Shown here piece after piece: positions 1-8,585 of a stretch of 64,000 bases of DNA. Source of the stretch: Marinobacterium rhizophilum (GTDB taxonomy: Bacteria > Pseudomonadota > Gammaproteobacteria > Pseudomonadales > Balneatricaceae). The first letter of the stretch is position 1. The number at the start of each line of letters is the position of its first letter. The stretch spans positions 3,720,001 through 3,784,000 of the forward strand of contig NZ_CP073347.1 in NCBI RefSeq assembly GCF_024397915.1, read 5' to 3'. The notes under the pieces are model-generated. The model saw only the letters and a list, made by a program, of their open reading frames with translations. It was not told the origin of the DNA and did no database searches. Made by a program: the position numbers and the translations under genes.

Positions 1-929
1 GTGCCGTTCTGGCCGATGAGGTATTGCTGGATGGCGCCGCCGGAGCCGCCGATCCCCAGGGTAAACTCCGGTGTGCCGTATTGAGCCAGGAACTGGCGCT
101 TGACGCGTGCGGCGGTTTCTTCGGCCAGCCAGATGTTGTAGTGGTTGGAGGTCTGGTTGCCGCTGGAATAGGCGATGGCATAGCCTTCGCGCAGCTGCTC
201 TATACGCCGCTCGGGCAGGTCGGTATCCCGCAGGCGTCCCTGGCGATAGCCGATGCCCACGCCGCCGCGAAATTGGTAAATCAGCTGCCGGTTCCAGTAC
301 TGCATGTCGGGTGCTTCGGGGCGGTCATTCGGGCCGCGCAGGGTCGTAATATTGTAGATAAAGCGGTTGATGGTGCCCGCTTCACTGCGCACGACAAAGT
401 CGATTTCCTGGCCATTGATGCGGATGCGGGCAATATCGCCATTGGCCTGTTCCAGCGGGTAGAAGCTGTCGGTGCCCACGCGATTGTAGTAGTAGTTGAC
501 GCGGGTCGAGTGCAGGCAATTCTGGCTATAACCGAGCCGGTGGCTGGTTTTTCTGCCCTGTTCGTCGAGCGCAAAGATCTCGATGCCAAAGCCTTCCTGG
601 TTGTCTACCAGGGGCTGCCCCAGCCCGGAATCTTCGCCGTCACAGGCAAAGGGGTATTGCAGCGGGCCGGCATAGACCGGTTCGTGGGGGCCGACCTGCC
701 CGGGCTGGATGGGGTATGGGAAAGGGTCCCGCGGGCGCGTCCATTCGCGCGGGTGGACCCCGCTGTAGCTGGGTAACGGCGTTCGAGGCCTGGGCGCCAT
801 GCCCACGACGGTCGGCATGTCCCTGTAGCGACTGTTGCTGGACAGCCAGTCCGGTAGCTGGAACCAGAACCAGACCGCCACCCCCAGTATCGGTGCGAGC
901 AGCAGAGCCGCAATCTTGGTGTATTTCAT
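1..929 (-). CDS. DUF6351 family protein, 5' part (runs off the window)
   Basis: Reading from an ATG at 929 down to base 1 gives about 309 codons with no stop, so the C-terminus lies outside the window. The start follows a strong GGAGG ribosome site. Residues 1-23 (MKYTKIAALLLAPILGVAVW...) form an N-terminal signal or membrane anchor, so the protein is probably exported. The last visible residues, GIGGSGGAIQQYL, carry a GxSGG turn that I associate with DUF6351 proteins, which resemble alpha/beta-hydrolase or tannase-like esterases. The substrate is unknown. It is the first gene beyond the arsenic operon on the same strand, separated from it by 327 bases, and is probably unrelated to it. Family assignment is from memory of the motif. 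Confidence 0.7.
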   Translation of the reverse strand, partial: MKYTKIAALLLAPILGVAVWFWFQLPDWLSSNSRYRDMPTVVGMAPRPRTPLPSYSGVHPREWTRPRDPFPYPIQPGQVGPHEPVYAGPLQYPFACDGEDSGLGQPLVDNQEGFGIEIFALDEQGRKTSHRLGYSQNCLHSTRVNYYYNRVGTDSFYPLEQANGDIARIRINGQEIDFVVRSEAGTINRFIYNITTLRGPNDRPEAPDMQYWNRQLIYQFRGGVGIGYRQGRLRDTDLPERRIEQLREGYAIAYSSGNQTSNHYNIWLAEETAARVKRQFLAQYGTPEFTLGIGGSGGAIQQYLIGQNG

Positions 930-1256
930 GCCGCCTCCTCCAGTCTGAGTCGGGACTCGAACCCTGCGGTCGTCTTTGGCTTGTCGGTACAGCGGTGACA
1001 AGGGCGCGGCAGCCTGGGTGATGCAGCGATGAGGCTGCCGGCAGCGCTGCAACAGGCAGCCGGGGTGCAGGGGCGGAATCCGATAAATGCAGTTTAGACG
1101 CAGGAATCCGGGGAGGCAGGGCGGGCTGCACAGGGTGCTGAACAAAAACAGAGGCTGGGGGAACCCGCCAGCGGTGTAACGAGGGTTGCTGCCCATCCCC
1201 CTATAGACGCCGGCTGGCCAGTGACCGCCTGTTGTGACCGTGCTGTTGCGGCGATG
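930..1256. other. intergenic region, arsJ to DUF6351 gene
   Basis: A GC-rich 327-base gap between the stop of arsJ and the start of the next minus-strand gene. I see no tRNA, no clear U-tract terminator and no credible reading frame. A promoter for the DUF6351 gene is expected here but I cannot place it. Confidence 0.5.
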
Positions 1257-2477
1257 TCAGCTCGCCTGGGCGTGTCGGGGCAAGGCGATGGAAATCAGCG
1301 CCGCCAGCAGGACGAAGGCCGTGGAAACCCACAGGCAGGCTTCAAGCCCGTGGGCCTGATACACCCATCCTGACAAAACGGTGCCCAGCAGCCGTCCCAG
1401 CGCATTGGACATGTAGTAGAAACCCACATCCAGCGACACGCCGTCTTCCTTGGCATAGGAGACAATCAGGTAGCTGTGCAGCGAAGAGTTCACCGCGAAC
1501 AGCGCCCCGAAGACCATCAGACCGCCGAGCAGGACTACCTCTGGCGATCCGCCCGTCGACAGGCCGATGGCGATGGCCGCAGGCAGGCCTGCCAGCAGTC
1601 CCGCCCAGACAGCGGCGGCGCGACCATCCGGGACCTGGCCACGCCGCTTGCCGGTCAGGTGCGGTGCCAAGGACTGCACGATACCGTAGCCGATGACCCA
1701 GGCTGCCAGAAAGCCACCGACCAGCCAGAAATCCCAGCCCAGCACTGTGCTGAGGTAGACCGGCAGTGCGACCACGAACCACACATCACGGGCTCCGAAG
1801 AGGAACATCCGCGCCGCCGAGAGAATATTGATCGCCCGGCTTTTGGAGAGAATATCGCGGAACCGGGGTTTTGCCGTGGCACGGCCCAGGTCCTTTTTCA
1901 GCAGCAGCAGGCTCGCCAGCCAGATGAGTGCCAGGGCGCATGCCATCGCCAGAACGGCGCCGGCAAACCCGAGCAGGGCCAGCAGCGCACCGCCCAGGAA
2001 GAAACCGACACCCTTGAGCGCGTTCTTTGAGCCGGTAAGAATGGCCACCCACTGGTACAGCGTCCCTTGCTGGTGGCCAGGCACCAGCAGCTTGATCGAG
2101 CTCTTGGCGCTCATCTTGTTGAGATCCTTGGCGATGCCCGAAACCGCCTGTGCCGCCATGACCCAGGGTATCGTCAGCCAGGCTGCGGGTACCGTCAGCA
2201 TCAGCAGGGCCGCTACCTGCAGGCCCAGGCCAATGTTCATGGTGCGGTTCAGGCCCAGGCGCGCGCCAAGGTAGCCCCCTACCAGGTTGGTGATGACACC
2301 AAATATCTCGTAGAAGAGGAATAGCGCAGCAATTTGCAGCGGCGTGTAGCCCAGCGTGTGGAAGTGCAGCACCACCAGCATGCGCAGCGCGCCATCGGTA
2401 AGGGTAAACGCCCAGTAATTGCCGGTCACTACCAGGTACTGGCGTACTGCCGGGGAAAGGCCTGCCAAGGTTCTCAT
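1257..2477 (-). CDS. arsJ: ArsJ, organoarsenical efflux MFS transporter
   Basis: A 406-residue major-facilitator protein with hydrophobic segments throughout. The N-terminus (NYWAFTLTDGALRMLVVLHF) and the stretch SGIAKDLNKMSAKSSIKLL are characteristic of ArsJ. In the known pathway a dedicated glyceraldehyde-3-phosphate dehydrogenase uses arsenate in place of phosphate to make unstable 1-arseno-3-phosphoglycerate, which ArsJ exports from the cytoplasm. The partner gene sits 12 bases upstream on the same strand, which strongly supports the call. It is the last gene of the arsenic operon. Confidence 0.93.
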   Translation of the reverse strand: MRTLAGLSPAVRQYLVVTGNYWAFTLTDGALRMLVVLHFHTLGYTPLQIAALFLFYEIFGVITNLVGGYLGARLGLNRTMNIGLGLQVAALLMLTVPAAWLTIPWVMAAQAVSGIAKDLNKMSAKSSIKLLVPGHQQGTLYQWVAILTGSKNALKGVGFFLGGALLALLGFAGAVLAMACALALIWLASLLLLKKDLGRATAKPRFRDILSKSRAINILSAARMFLFGARDVWFVVALPVYLSTVLGWDFWLVGGFLAAWVIGYGIVQSLAPHLTGKRRGQVPDGRAAAVWAGLLAGLPAAIAIGLSTGGSPEVVLLGGLMVFGALFAVNSSLHSYLIVSYAKEDGVSLDVGFYYMSNALGRLLGTVLSGWVYQAHGLEACLWVSTAFVLLAALISIALPRHAQAS

Positions 2478-2489
2478 CAGTGCGTCCTG

Positions 2490-3494
2490 TTACTGGGCCA
2501 GGCCGACCAGTCTGGCCAGCTCGACCGCCCGGTTGGCATATCCCCATTCGTTGTCGTACCAGGCGTAGATCTTCACCTGGGTGTCATTGACCACCATGGT
2601 CGAGAGCGCATCGACAATCGAGGAGCGCGGGTCGGTACGGTAGTCGATGGATACAAGAGGACGTTCTTCGTAACCGAGGATGTTTTGCAGCGGGCCGGCG
2701 GCGGCGGCTTTAAACAGTGCATTGACTTCCTCGGCGCTGGTGGCGCGATTGACCTCGAACACGCAGTCGGTCAGCGAGGCGTTGGCCAGCGGGATACGCA
2801 CGGCATGGCCATTCAGTTTGCCGCGAAGTTCCGGGAATATTTCGGCAATGGCCGTGGCCGAACCGGTGGTTGTCGGGATCAGGCTCATGCCCGAGGCCCG
2901 GGCTCGACGCAGGTCCTTGTGCGGCTGGTCCAGAATGCTCTGGGTGTTGGTCAGGTCGTGAATCGTGGTGATCGAACCATGGCTGATGCCCAGGTTCTCA
3001 TGAATGACCTTGACCACCGGTGCCAGGCAGTTGGTGGTGCAGGAGGCCGCCGTCACGATACGATGCTGTGCCGGGTCGAACAGGTGCTGGTTGACGCCCA
3101 TGACCACATTGAGTGCGCCCTTTTCCTTCACCGGTGCGCATACCACAACACGTTTTACCCCCTGATCCAGGTAGGCTTGCAGGATTGCGACGGTTTTCAT
3201 CTTGCCGCTGGCGTCGATCACCAGATCGCAGCTGGACCAGTCGGTGTCGGCAATGGTCTTGTTGGCTGTCACCTTGATGGGCTTGCCGTCAATAACAACC
3301 TGATCACCCTGGGCGCAGGCTTCGCGGTCCCAGCGACCATGCACCGAGTCGAAGTTGACCAGGTGGGCGTGGGTTGCCGCGTCACCGGCGGGGTCGTTGA
3401 TCTGTACAAACTCGAATTCGGGCCAGTTCCAGGCAGCGCGCAGGGCAAGGCGCCCGATTCGACCGAAACCGTTGATACCGACTTTGATGCTCAT
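2490..3494 (-). CDS. ArsJ-associated glyceraldehyde-3-phosphate dehydrogenase
   Basis: A 334-residue GAPDH. The N-terminus shows the NAD-binding Rossmann motif KVGINGFGRIGRL, the middle carries the catalytic ASCTTNCLAP motif (nucleophilic cysteine), and the C-terminal WYDNEWGYANR is intact. Its position directly before arsJ points to the arsenate-detoxifying paralogue rather than the glycolytic enzyme: it forms 1-arseno-3-phosphoglycerate for export. A 196-base gap separates it from the phosphatase gene upstream, so an internal promoter is possible. The arsenate role is inferred from context; the enzyme family is certain. Confidence 0.92.
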   Translation of the reverse strand: MSIKVGINGFGRIGRLALRAAWNWPEFEFVQINDPAGDAATHAHLVNFDSVHGRWDREACAQGDQVVIDGKPIKVTANKTIADTDWSSCDLVIDASGKMKTVAILQAYLDQGVKRVVVCAPVKEKGALNVVMGVNQHLFDPAQHRIVTAASCTTNCLAPVVKVIHENLGISHGSITTIHDLTNTQSILDQPHKDLRRARASGMSLIPTTTGSATAIAEIFPELRGKLNGHAVRIPLANASLTDCVFEVNRATSAEEVNALFKAAAAGPLQNILGYEERPLVSIDYRTDPRSSIVDALSTMVVNDTQVKIYAWYDNEWGYANRAVELARLVGLAQ

Positions 3495-3690
3495 AATCTT
3501 CTCCTGTCGCTGTTAGCAGCCTGTCGAACTGAACGCTGATCTGCGGTGGAAGCACCGATTTTAGTCAGTCGATGTGCTCTTTTTTGTTAAATAGAACCTC
3601 TATTCGTCTCAAAAGAGTTCAAACACCCGGCTCAAAGGACATGGTCTCGTTTCGCCCGGCCAGGGCCGGCAGGCTGCTGGTTGTGGCTAT

Positions 3691-4197
3691 TTACAACTCG
3701 GTGAACTCGAGCTGCCTGATGTAGTTGACATGATCCGTGCTCTGGATTGCGCGCGGGCGCAGTGCCTGCACTTTATCGATAGCCTGCTGGAGTGGCACGC
3801 CGCACTCGATAAGCAGCTGGGCGGCAATCAGCCCGGTGCGACCCGAGCCGCCCTTGCAGTGAATGGCAATGTTCTTGCCTTCAATGAGAAGCTGCCTGAT
3901 GTGTTGGCGGTGGGCCTTCCAGGCCAGCTGGAACGGCGCTGCAGGTGCCTGGTCGTCTTCCACTGGCAAATGGAACCATTCGATGCCGCGCTGTTTGCAC
4001 TGTTCGGGCAAATTTTCAGCCTGGTTGCGGGCCAGTTCCTCGGCGGGCATCAGCGTCAGCAGGGCGGATGCACCGGCTGCCTTCAGGGTATCCAGGGCAT
4101 CATCCAGTGAGGTTTCCCGGGTGCCAGGGCAGGGCGTAAAGATGAGCTGGCCCCTGATCGGGTCAGCGTCCAATACGGAGTACGGGTGTGTATGCAC
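3691..4197 (-). CDS. dual-specificity/CDKN3-like protein tyrosine phosphatase
   Basis: A 168-residue protein with the cysteine phosphatase loop HCKGGSGRTG (CX5R) near residues 112-121 and an upstream VEDDQAP stretch that could supply the general acid aspartate. It resembles the cyclin-dependent-kinase-inhibitor-3 / dual-specificity type, not the low-molecular-weight ArsC type. It lies between arsH and the gap gene in an arsenic operon with no ordinary arsC. It might act as an arsenate reductase, as the CX5R enzyme Acr2p does in yeast, or dephosphorylate a metabolite. The role is not shown by the sequence. It starts 12 bases after arsH ends. Confidence 0.8.
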   Translation of the reverse strand: MHTHPYSVLDADPIRGQLIFTPCPGTRETSLDDALDTLKAAGASALLTLMPAEELARNQAENLPEQCKQRGIEWFHLPVEDDQAPAAPFQLAWKAHRQHIRQLLIEGKNIAIHCKGGSGRTGLIAAQLLIECGVPLQQAIDKVQALRPRAIQSTDHVNYIRQLEFTEL

Positions 4198-4209
4198 GGA
4201 GTCAGTCCT

Positions 4210-4926
4210 TCAAATTGAATGTTGAGTGACACGTTCAGACAGTTTCTCCGCCGACTCCTTGCGCTCGGAATAGCGGTCCACCAGGTAATCGGAGCGCTCA
4301 CGCAGCAGCAGGGTGAACTTCACCAGCTCTTCCATCACGTCCACGACACGGTCGTACAGCGGGGATGGTTTCATGCGACCAGCTTCATCGAACTCCTGGT
4401 AGGCCCTGGGTACGGAGGACTGGTTGGGAATGGTGAACATGCGCATCCAGCGTCCCAGCACACGCAGCTGGTTAACCACGTTAAAGGACTGTGATCCGCC
4501 GCAGACCTGCATCACGGCCAGGGTCTTGCCCTGGGTCGGACGCACCGCGCCAATGGACAGCGGAATCCAGTCGATCTGGGCCTTGAACACCGCGCTCATC
4601 GAACCGTGGCGCTCCGGCGAGCACCAGACCTGGCCTTCCGACCACTGCATCAGTTCTCGCAGCTCCCGTACCTTGGGGTGATTTTCTGGTGCATCGTCCG
4701 GCAGCGGCAGTCCGGACGGGTCGAAAATGCGCGTCTGGGCGCCGAAATGCTCCAGCAGACGTGCGGCTTCCTCGGTCAGCAGGCGGCTGAAGGAGCGCTC
4801 GCGGTTCGAGCCATAGAGCAGCAGGATCCGGGGCTTGTGCATCGCTGCAGGTCGACCGCCCGGCGCCTCGAAGGCGAGCAGGTCTACCAGGTCGGCATCC
4901 AGGTTGGGCGTGGTATTTTCAGTCAT
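4210..4926 (-). CDS. arsH: ArsH, NADPH-dependent organoarsenical oxidase (flavoprotein)
   Basis: A 238-residue NADPH-dependent FMN reductase-type protein. The start ATG at 4926 (MTENTTPNLD) overlaps the end of acr3 by 8 bases, which decides it against a longer upstream frame. Residues around LLYGSNRERSFSRLL form the FMN phosphate-binding loop, and SPERHGSMSAVFKAQIDW is the ArsH signature region. ArsH oxidises trivalent methylarsenicals and related organoarsenicals to less toxic pentavalent forms in the cytoplasm. It is expected to be translated with acr3 from the same transcript. Confidence 0.93.
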   Translation of the reverse strand: MTENTTPNLDADLVDLLAFEAPGGRPAAMHKPRILLLYGSNRERSFSRLLTEEAARLLEHFGAQTRIFDPSGLPLPDDAPENHPKVRELRELMQWSEGQVWCSPERHGSMSAVFKAQIDWIPLSIGAVRPTQGKTLAVMQVCGGSQSFNVVNQLRVLGRWMRMFTIPNQSSVPRAYQEFDEAGRMKPSPLYDRVVDVMEELVKFTLLLRERSDYLVDRYSERKESAEKLSERVTQHSI

Positions 4927-5992
4927 GGGTGAATTCCTGGGCGAGGGCGCTCTGGGGACGGGCGAACCAGCGGCGTTTGAGCCACAGGGCAACGCCGACC
5001 AGCGAAATCAGTACCGGCACTTCAACCAGCGGGCCAATGGCCGTGGCGAAGGCCACCGGTGATGCAAGGCCGAAGGTGGCAATGGCCACCGCGATGGCCA
5101 GTTCAAAGTTGTTGCTGGCCGCCGTGAAGGCCAGCGCGGTGGTGCGTGGGTAATCCGCCTGCAGCTGTTTTCCCATCCAGAAGCTGATAAGGAACATCAC
5201 CACGAAGTAAATACTCAGCGGCAGCGCGATACGCAGCACATCCAGCGGCAGTTGCAGCACCTGGGTGCCCTGGAGGCTGAACATCGCCACAATGGTCAGC
5301 AGCAGCGCGACCAGGGTCAACGGGCTGATTCGGGGAATGAAGCGCTGGTTGTACCAGGCGTCGCCCTTGCGTGCGATCAGCACCTTGCGCGTGAGAAAAC
5401 CGGCCAGGAACGGAATGCCCAGGTAGATCAGCACCGACTCGGCAATGCTGATGAAGCTGACATCGATCACACTGCCTTGCAGCCCGAACAGGGGCGGGAG
5501 TACGCCAAGGAAAAACCAGGCGTAGAGGCTGAAAAACAGGATCTGGAAGAGGCTGTTAAATGCGACTAGCCCGGCGACGTACTGGTTGTTGCCGCCGGCA
5601 ATCTGATTCCACACCAGTACCATGGCGATGCAGCGCGCCAGCCCGATAAGGATCAGGCCGGTCATGTACTCGGGCCTGTCGGCCAGGAACAGCGCGGCCA
5701 GGGTAAACATCAATACCGGGCCTATGACCCAGTTCTGGATCAGTGACAGTACAAGAATGCGCTTGTCCCTAAAGACCTCGGGCAGGGTTTCATACCTGAC
5801 TTTGGCCAGGGGCGGGTACATCATCAGGACCAGGCCAATGGCAATTGGAATATTGGTCGACCCGACCGACAGGCTGTTCAGCCAGGCCGGTAACGCCTCG
5901 AACAGGCTGCCCAGGCTAATGCCTGTGGCCATGGCGAGAAAGATCCATAGTGTCAGGTAGCGGTCCAGAAATGACAGGCGGCTTTTGCTCAT
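4919..5992 (-). CDS. acr3: Acr3 family arsenite efflux permease
   Basis: A 357-residue membrane protein of the ACR3 (BASS superfamily) type with about ten hydrophobic segments. It carries the conserved cysteine in LIGLARCIAMVLVWN (segment 4), essential for arsenite transport in studied members, and AFTAASNNFELAIAVAIA in segment 9. It extrudes arsenite, driven by the proton gradient. It starts 29 bases after arsR ends and overlaps arsH, so the operon order is arsR-acr3-arsH. Such genes are often labelled arsB, but this is the Acr3 family rather than the ArsB antiporter family. Confidence 0.94.
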   Translation of the reverse strand: MSKSRLSFLDRYLTLWIFLAMATGISLGSLFEALPAWLNSLSVGSTNIPIAIGLVLMMYPPLAKVRYETLPEVFRDKRILVLSLIQNWVIGPVLMFTLAALFLADRPEYMTGLILIGLARCIAMVLVWNQIAGGNNQYVAGLVAFNSLFQILFFSLYAWFFLGVLPPLFGLQGSVIDVSFISIAESVLIYLGIPFLAGFLTRKVLIARKGDAWYNQRFIPRISPLTLVALLLTIVAMFSLQGTQVLQLPLDVLRIALPLSIYFVVMFLISFWMGKQLQADYPRTTALAFTAASNNFELAIAVAIATFGLASPVAFATAIGPLVEVPVLISLVGVALWLKRRWFARPQSALAQEFTHD

Positions 5993-6021
5993 CTATATGC
6001 CTTTGTTTCCCGGGAGTGGAG

Positions 6022-6378
6022 TTAACAGCACTGGGTCAGTCGTTGCGGCCGGTCGCCCATGACGTCCAGGCGCCGGGTATCCTGGCTCAGCCAGTGCTGG
6101 TTGGCCCCCAGTGTGCTTTTCAAAATGGCAATGACCCAGTCAGGCAGGCTGGGGTGCAGGCGGTAATACACCCACTGCCCCTGGCGGCGATCTTCCAGCA
6201 AGCCGCAAGTGCGTAGCTGGGCCAGATGGCGAGACACCTTCGGCTGGCTCTGGTCGAGCGCACAGGTCAGCTCGCACACACAAAGCTCACCTTCGCGGGT
6301 AATAAGCAGCATCAGGCGAACACGGGTGTCGTCTGCCAGGCATTTGAATACGGTGGTTGGAGTCAGGTGATCTGCCAT
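6022..6378 (-). CDS. arsR: ArsR family arsenic-responsive repressor
   Basis: A 118-residue winged-helix repressor. ELCVCELTCAL in the alpha-3 region carries the paired cysteines that bind arsenite in E. coli-type ArsR, followed by the recognition helix QPKVSRHLAQLR and the wing RRQGQWVYYRL. The C-terminus ends in two cysteines. It is first in the operon and should repress arsR-acr3-arsH-phosphatase-gap-arsJ until arsenite binds. A likely operator lies upstream at about 6605-6626. Confidence 0.93.
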   Translation of the reverse strand: MADHLTPTTVFKCLADDTRVRLMLLITREGELCVCELTCALDQSQPKVSRHLAQLRTCGLLEDRRQGQWVYYRLHPSLPDWVIAILKSTLGANQHWLSQDTRRLDVMGDRPQRLTQCC

Positions 6379-6575
6379 GGGTCTCTCTGCGTGTGTTTGT
6401 CACCGGGCCGAACATTCTGCTGCGTTCGTGTATGCGTGAAGGCGGTTGAGAAATGATTCAGCCGTGCCAATGGATCTGCAACAACACAGGCTGGCATTTC
6501 CCCGCCTTCGGTCAGGCCTCTGTAGCTGGCGGCGTTAGCCACACAAATAAACAGCGCGCGGATCTGGCGGGTCAT
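6363..6575 (-). pseudogene. possible remnant of a low-molecular-weight ArsC-like start
   Basis: A 70-codon frame beginning MTRQIRALFICVANAA just upstream of arsR and overlapping its first bases. The opening strand RALFICVANAA resembles the beta-1/P-loop start of low-molecular-weight phosphatase-type arsenate reductases, but the CX5R loop is not preserved and the rest matches nothing I recognise. It could be a decayed arsC fused into the leader, a short leader peptide, or chance. Low confidence. Confidence 0.22.
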
Positions 6576-6604
6576 GACGCAGTCTCGATTGAACAGGTTT
6601 ATTG

Positions 6605-6626
6605 AATATACGTTTTTCCATATATT
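6605..6626 (-). promoter_or_regulatory. probable ArsR operator in the ars promoter region
   Basis: AATATA (6605-6610) and TATATT (6621-6626) form a perfect inverted repeat around a 10-base centre inside an AT-rich stretch (about 6600-6745) that contrasts with the GC-rich surroundings. It lies about 230 bases upstream of arsR. The spacing and AT-rich arms resemble ArsR/SmtB-type operators. A second AT-rich inverted repeat, ATATG/CATAT, is near 6728-6745 and might be another site. Binding is inferred. Confidence 0.4.
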
Positions 6627-6879
6627 TAGTAAAGATCAGGCCGTAATTCTCGGATTAAATGTAGAATTAGTTCGTCTATATGGGTTTTATTTCCAGTAAG
6701 TTGGAGTCATCTGCAAGACTCCTCATAATATGCAATTAGACATATGTTCGACTGCTGCTGGTGAGAGCCCGGTTTCGACACCCTGACCGAGCGGCTTGTG
6801 GTGCCCGGAAAATACTAGGGGCAAGTGCCAGCCAGCGGGAATGTCGGTCAGGGTCATTCACGGTGCCGAGGGGCAGCAC

Positions 6880-6910
6880 AAAAAAAACCGGGGGCGAATG
6901 CCCCCGGTTG
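6880..6910 (-). terminator. rho-independent terminator of the thiolase gene
   Basis: A perfect 10-bp stem, AACCGGGGGC paired with GCCCCCGGTT, around a GAAT loop, followed on the minus strand by a run of U. It lies about 47 bases beyond the thiolase stop codon and separates that gene from the ars promoter region. Confidence 0.9.
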
Positions 6911-6956
6911 TTGTTTTGCGTGCAAGGTCAGGCCCTGAGGCCTGACCGAGTCAGGC

Positions 6957-8138
6957 TCAGTCGCGCTCGATAGCCAGTGCAGTACCCATGCCGCCACCGA
7001 TGCACAGTGTGGCCAGGCCTTTCTTGGCGTCACGCTTGATCATTTCATGTACCAGGCTGACCAGAACGCGGCAGCCGGATGCACCGATCGGATGGCCCAT
7101 GGCGATAGCGCCGCCATTAACATTGACGATGCTGGTGTCCCAGCCAAGGTCCTTGTTGACCGACATGGCCTGGGCGGCGAAGGCTTCGTTGGCTTCAACC
7201 AGCTCCAGATCCTTGATGCCCCAGCCGGCCTTCTCCAGTGCCTTGGTGGTAGCGCAGATCGGACCTGTACCCATGATGGCAGGATCAACGCCGGCAGAAG
7301 CGTAAGCCTTGATGCGAGCCAGCGGCTTGAGGCCGAGTTCCGCAGCTTTTTCAGCCGAGCACAGGATGACGGCGGCGGCGCCATCGTTGATGGTGGAGCT
7401 GTTGCCGGCAGTAACTGTGCCGTCACGCTTGAACGCCGGACGCAGTTTGCCAAGCGCTTCGGCGGTGGCGCCAAAACGCGGCTGCTCGTCGGTGTCGAAC
7501 ACGACCGGGTCACCCTTGCGCTGCGGGATGCTCACCGGAATGATTTCATCCTTGAAGCGACCGGAGGTCACAGCGGCCTCGGCCTTGTTCTGGGATGCAG
7601 CAGCAAAGGCATCCTGCTCTTCACGGGTGAAGCCGTACTTTTCAACGATGTTCTCGGTGGTGATGCCCATGTGGTAGTTGTTGAAGGCGTCCCAGAGGCC
7701 GTCCTTGATCATGGTATCGACCATGCTCCAGTCACCCATGCGGGCGCCGTTGCGCGAGTTCGGCAGTACGTGCGGCGAAGCGCTCATGTTTTCCTGGCCG
7801 CCGGCGATGATGATGTCGGCATCGCCACAGCGAATAGCCTGGGTCGCCAGCTGCAGGGCCTTGAGGCCGGAGCCGCAGACCTTGTTGATGGTCATGGCCG
7901 GCACTTCGTGCGGCAGACCACCGTTGACGGCCGCCTGACGCGCAGGGTTCTGGCCGCAGCCAGCAGCCAGTACCTGGCCGAGAATGACTTCGTCGACCAG
8001 GGCAGGGTTGATTTGAGTTTGTTCCAGCAAAGACTTGATGACGGTGGCCCCAAGATCGGCCGCAGAGATGGCAGCCAGGGATCCATTGAAGGTGCCAATA
8101 GCCGTACGGCCAGCAGCTACAATTACGACGTCGCGCAT
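6957..8138 (-). CDS. acetyl-CoA C-acetyltransferase (thiolase)
   Basis: A 393-residue thiolase covering the full family length. It shows the acyl-enzyme cysteine in INKVCGSGLKALQLA, the GGQENMS motif, the ANEAFAAQ region, the NVNGGAIAMGHPIGASG histidine motif and the C-terminal LCIGGGMGTAL cysteine motif. It condenses two acetyl-CoA to acetoacetyl-CoA or cleaves it, serving polyhydroxybutyrate or short-chain ketoacid metabolism. The sequence resembles PhaA/AtoB enzymes, but no pha or ato partner lies next to it. It stands alone with its own terminator, and a striking palindrome in its upstream region may be a regulator site. Confidence 0.93.
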   Translation of the reverse strand: MRDVVIVAAGRTAIGTFNGSLAAISAADLGATVIKSLLEQTQINPALVDEVILGQVLAAGCGQNPARQAAVNGGLPHEVPAMTINKVCGSGLKALQLATQAIRCGDADIIIAGGQENMSASPHVLPNSRNGARMGDWSMVDTMIKDGLWDAFNNYHMGITTENIVEKYGFTREEQDAFAAASQNKAEAAVTSGRFKDEIIPVSIPQRKGDPVVFDTDEQPRFGATAEALGKLRPAFKRDGTVTAGNSSTINDGAAAVILCSAEKAAELGLKPLARIKAYASAGVDPAIMGTGPICATTKALEKAGWGIKDLELVEANEAFAAQAMSVNKDLGWDTSIVNVNGGAIAMGHPIGASGCRVLVSLVHEMIKRDAKKGLATLCIGGGMGTALAIERD

Positions 8139-8319
8139 AGGTGTGCCTCTAATTGTGGATAGCTTCTTCTATTGTGGTGCTGGGGAGCTGCCGGAGCTGA
8201 GTCCTAGCGACAGGCACCGAGGCGCAATACTCTGCAGACAAGGGCTGTGTGCGTGGCCTGCAAAAGCGTCCGGTAGCCGGTCTGCTCAGATTGGGTCAGG
8301 CAGACTCCTGCGGACCATG

Positions 8320-8345
8320 ATAATGGGGAAATTTGACCCCATTAT
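8320..8345. promoter_or_regulatory. perfect 9-bp inverted repeat upstream of the thiolase gene
   Basis: ATAATGGGG (8320-8328) and CCCCATTAT (8337-8345) are exact reverse complements separated by eight bases, about 180 bases upstream of the thiolase start. The AT-flanked symmetric form looks like a dimeric regulator site, though a cruciform or small element is possible. The rest of the 8139-8585 gap shows no gene. Confidence 0.4.
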
Positions 8346-8552
8346 TGCAGTGGCGAAATAAAATTCTTGCCCTGGCGACAAGGACGAGTTGCCGTCAAGA
8401 CCGCCTGCCGCAGGTCCATGTCGCACTTTTATATTTCAATTTTAGGTAGTACGACTGGCCCAGTCTGCGCGAGCTGTTCTCTGTTTGTCAAGCGCACAGG
8501 CTGCATGCAGACCGCATGCTGTGCCGCCCGGAGAGTATTTGAGAGAGGGTTT

Positions 8553-8578
8553 CTGGCTGCCGGCAGGCCGACAGCCAG
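8553..8578 (-). terminator. hairpin after panC, possible terminator
   Basis: CTGGCTG and CAGCCAG, extended inward by CGGC/GCCG with one mismatch, form a long stem just beyond the panC stop. No U-tract follows on the minus strand, so it may be a weak terminator or a transcript-stabilising hairpin. Confidence 0.4.
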
Positions 8579-8585
8579 CGGAATA

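Noticed and set aside
2334..3539. 401-codon plus-strand frame opposite the gap gene
   Set aside because: Shadow of a GC-rich gene; the minus strand encodes an intact GAPDH with catalytic motifs.
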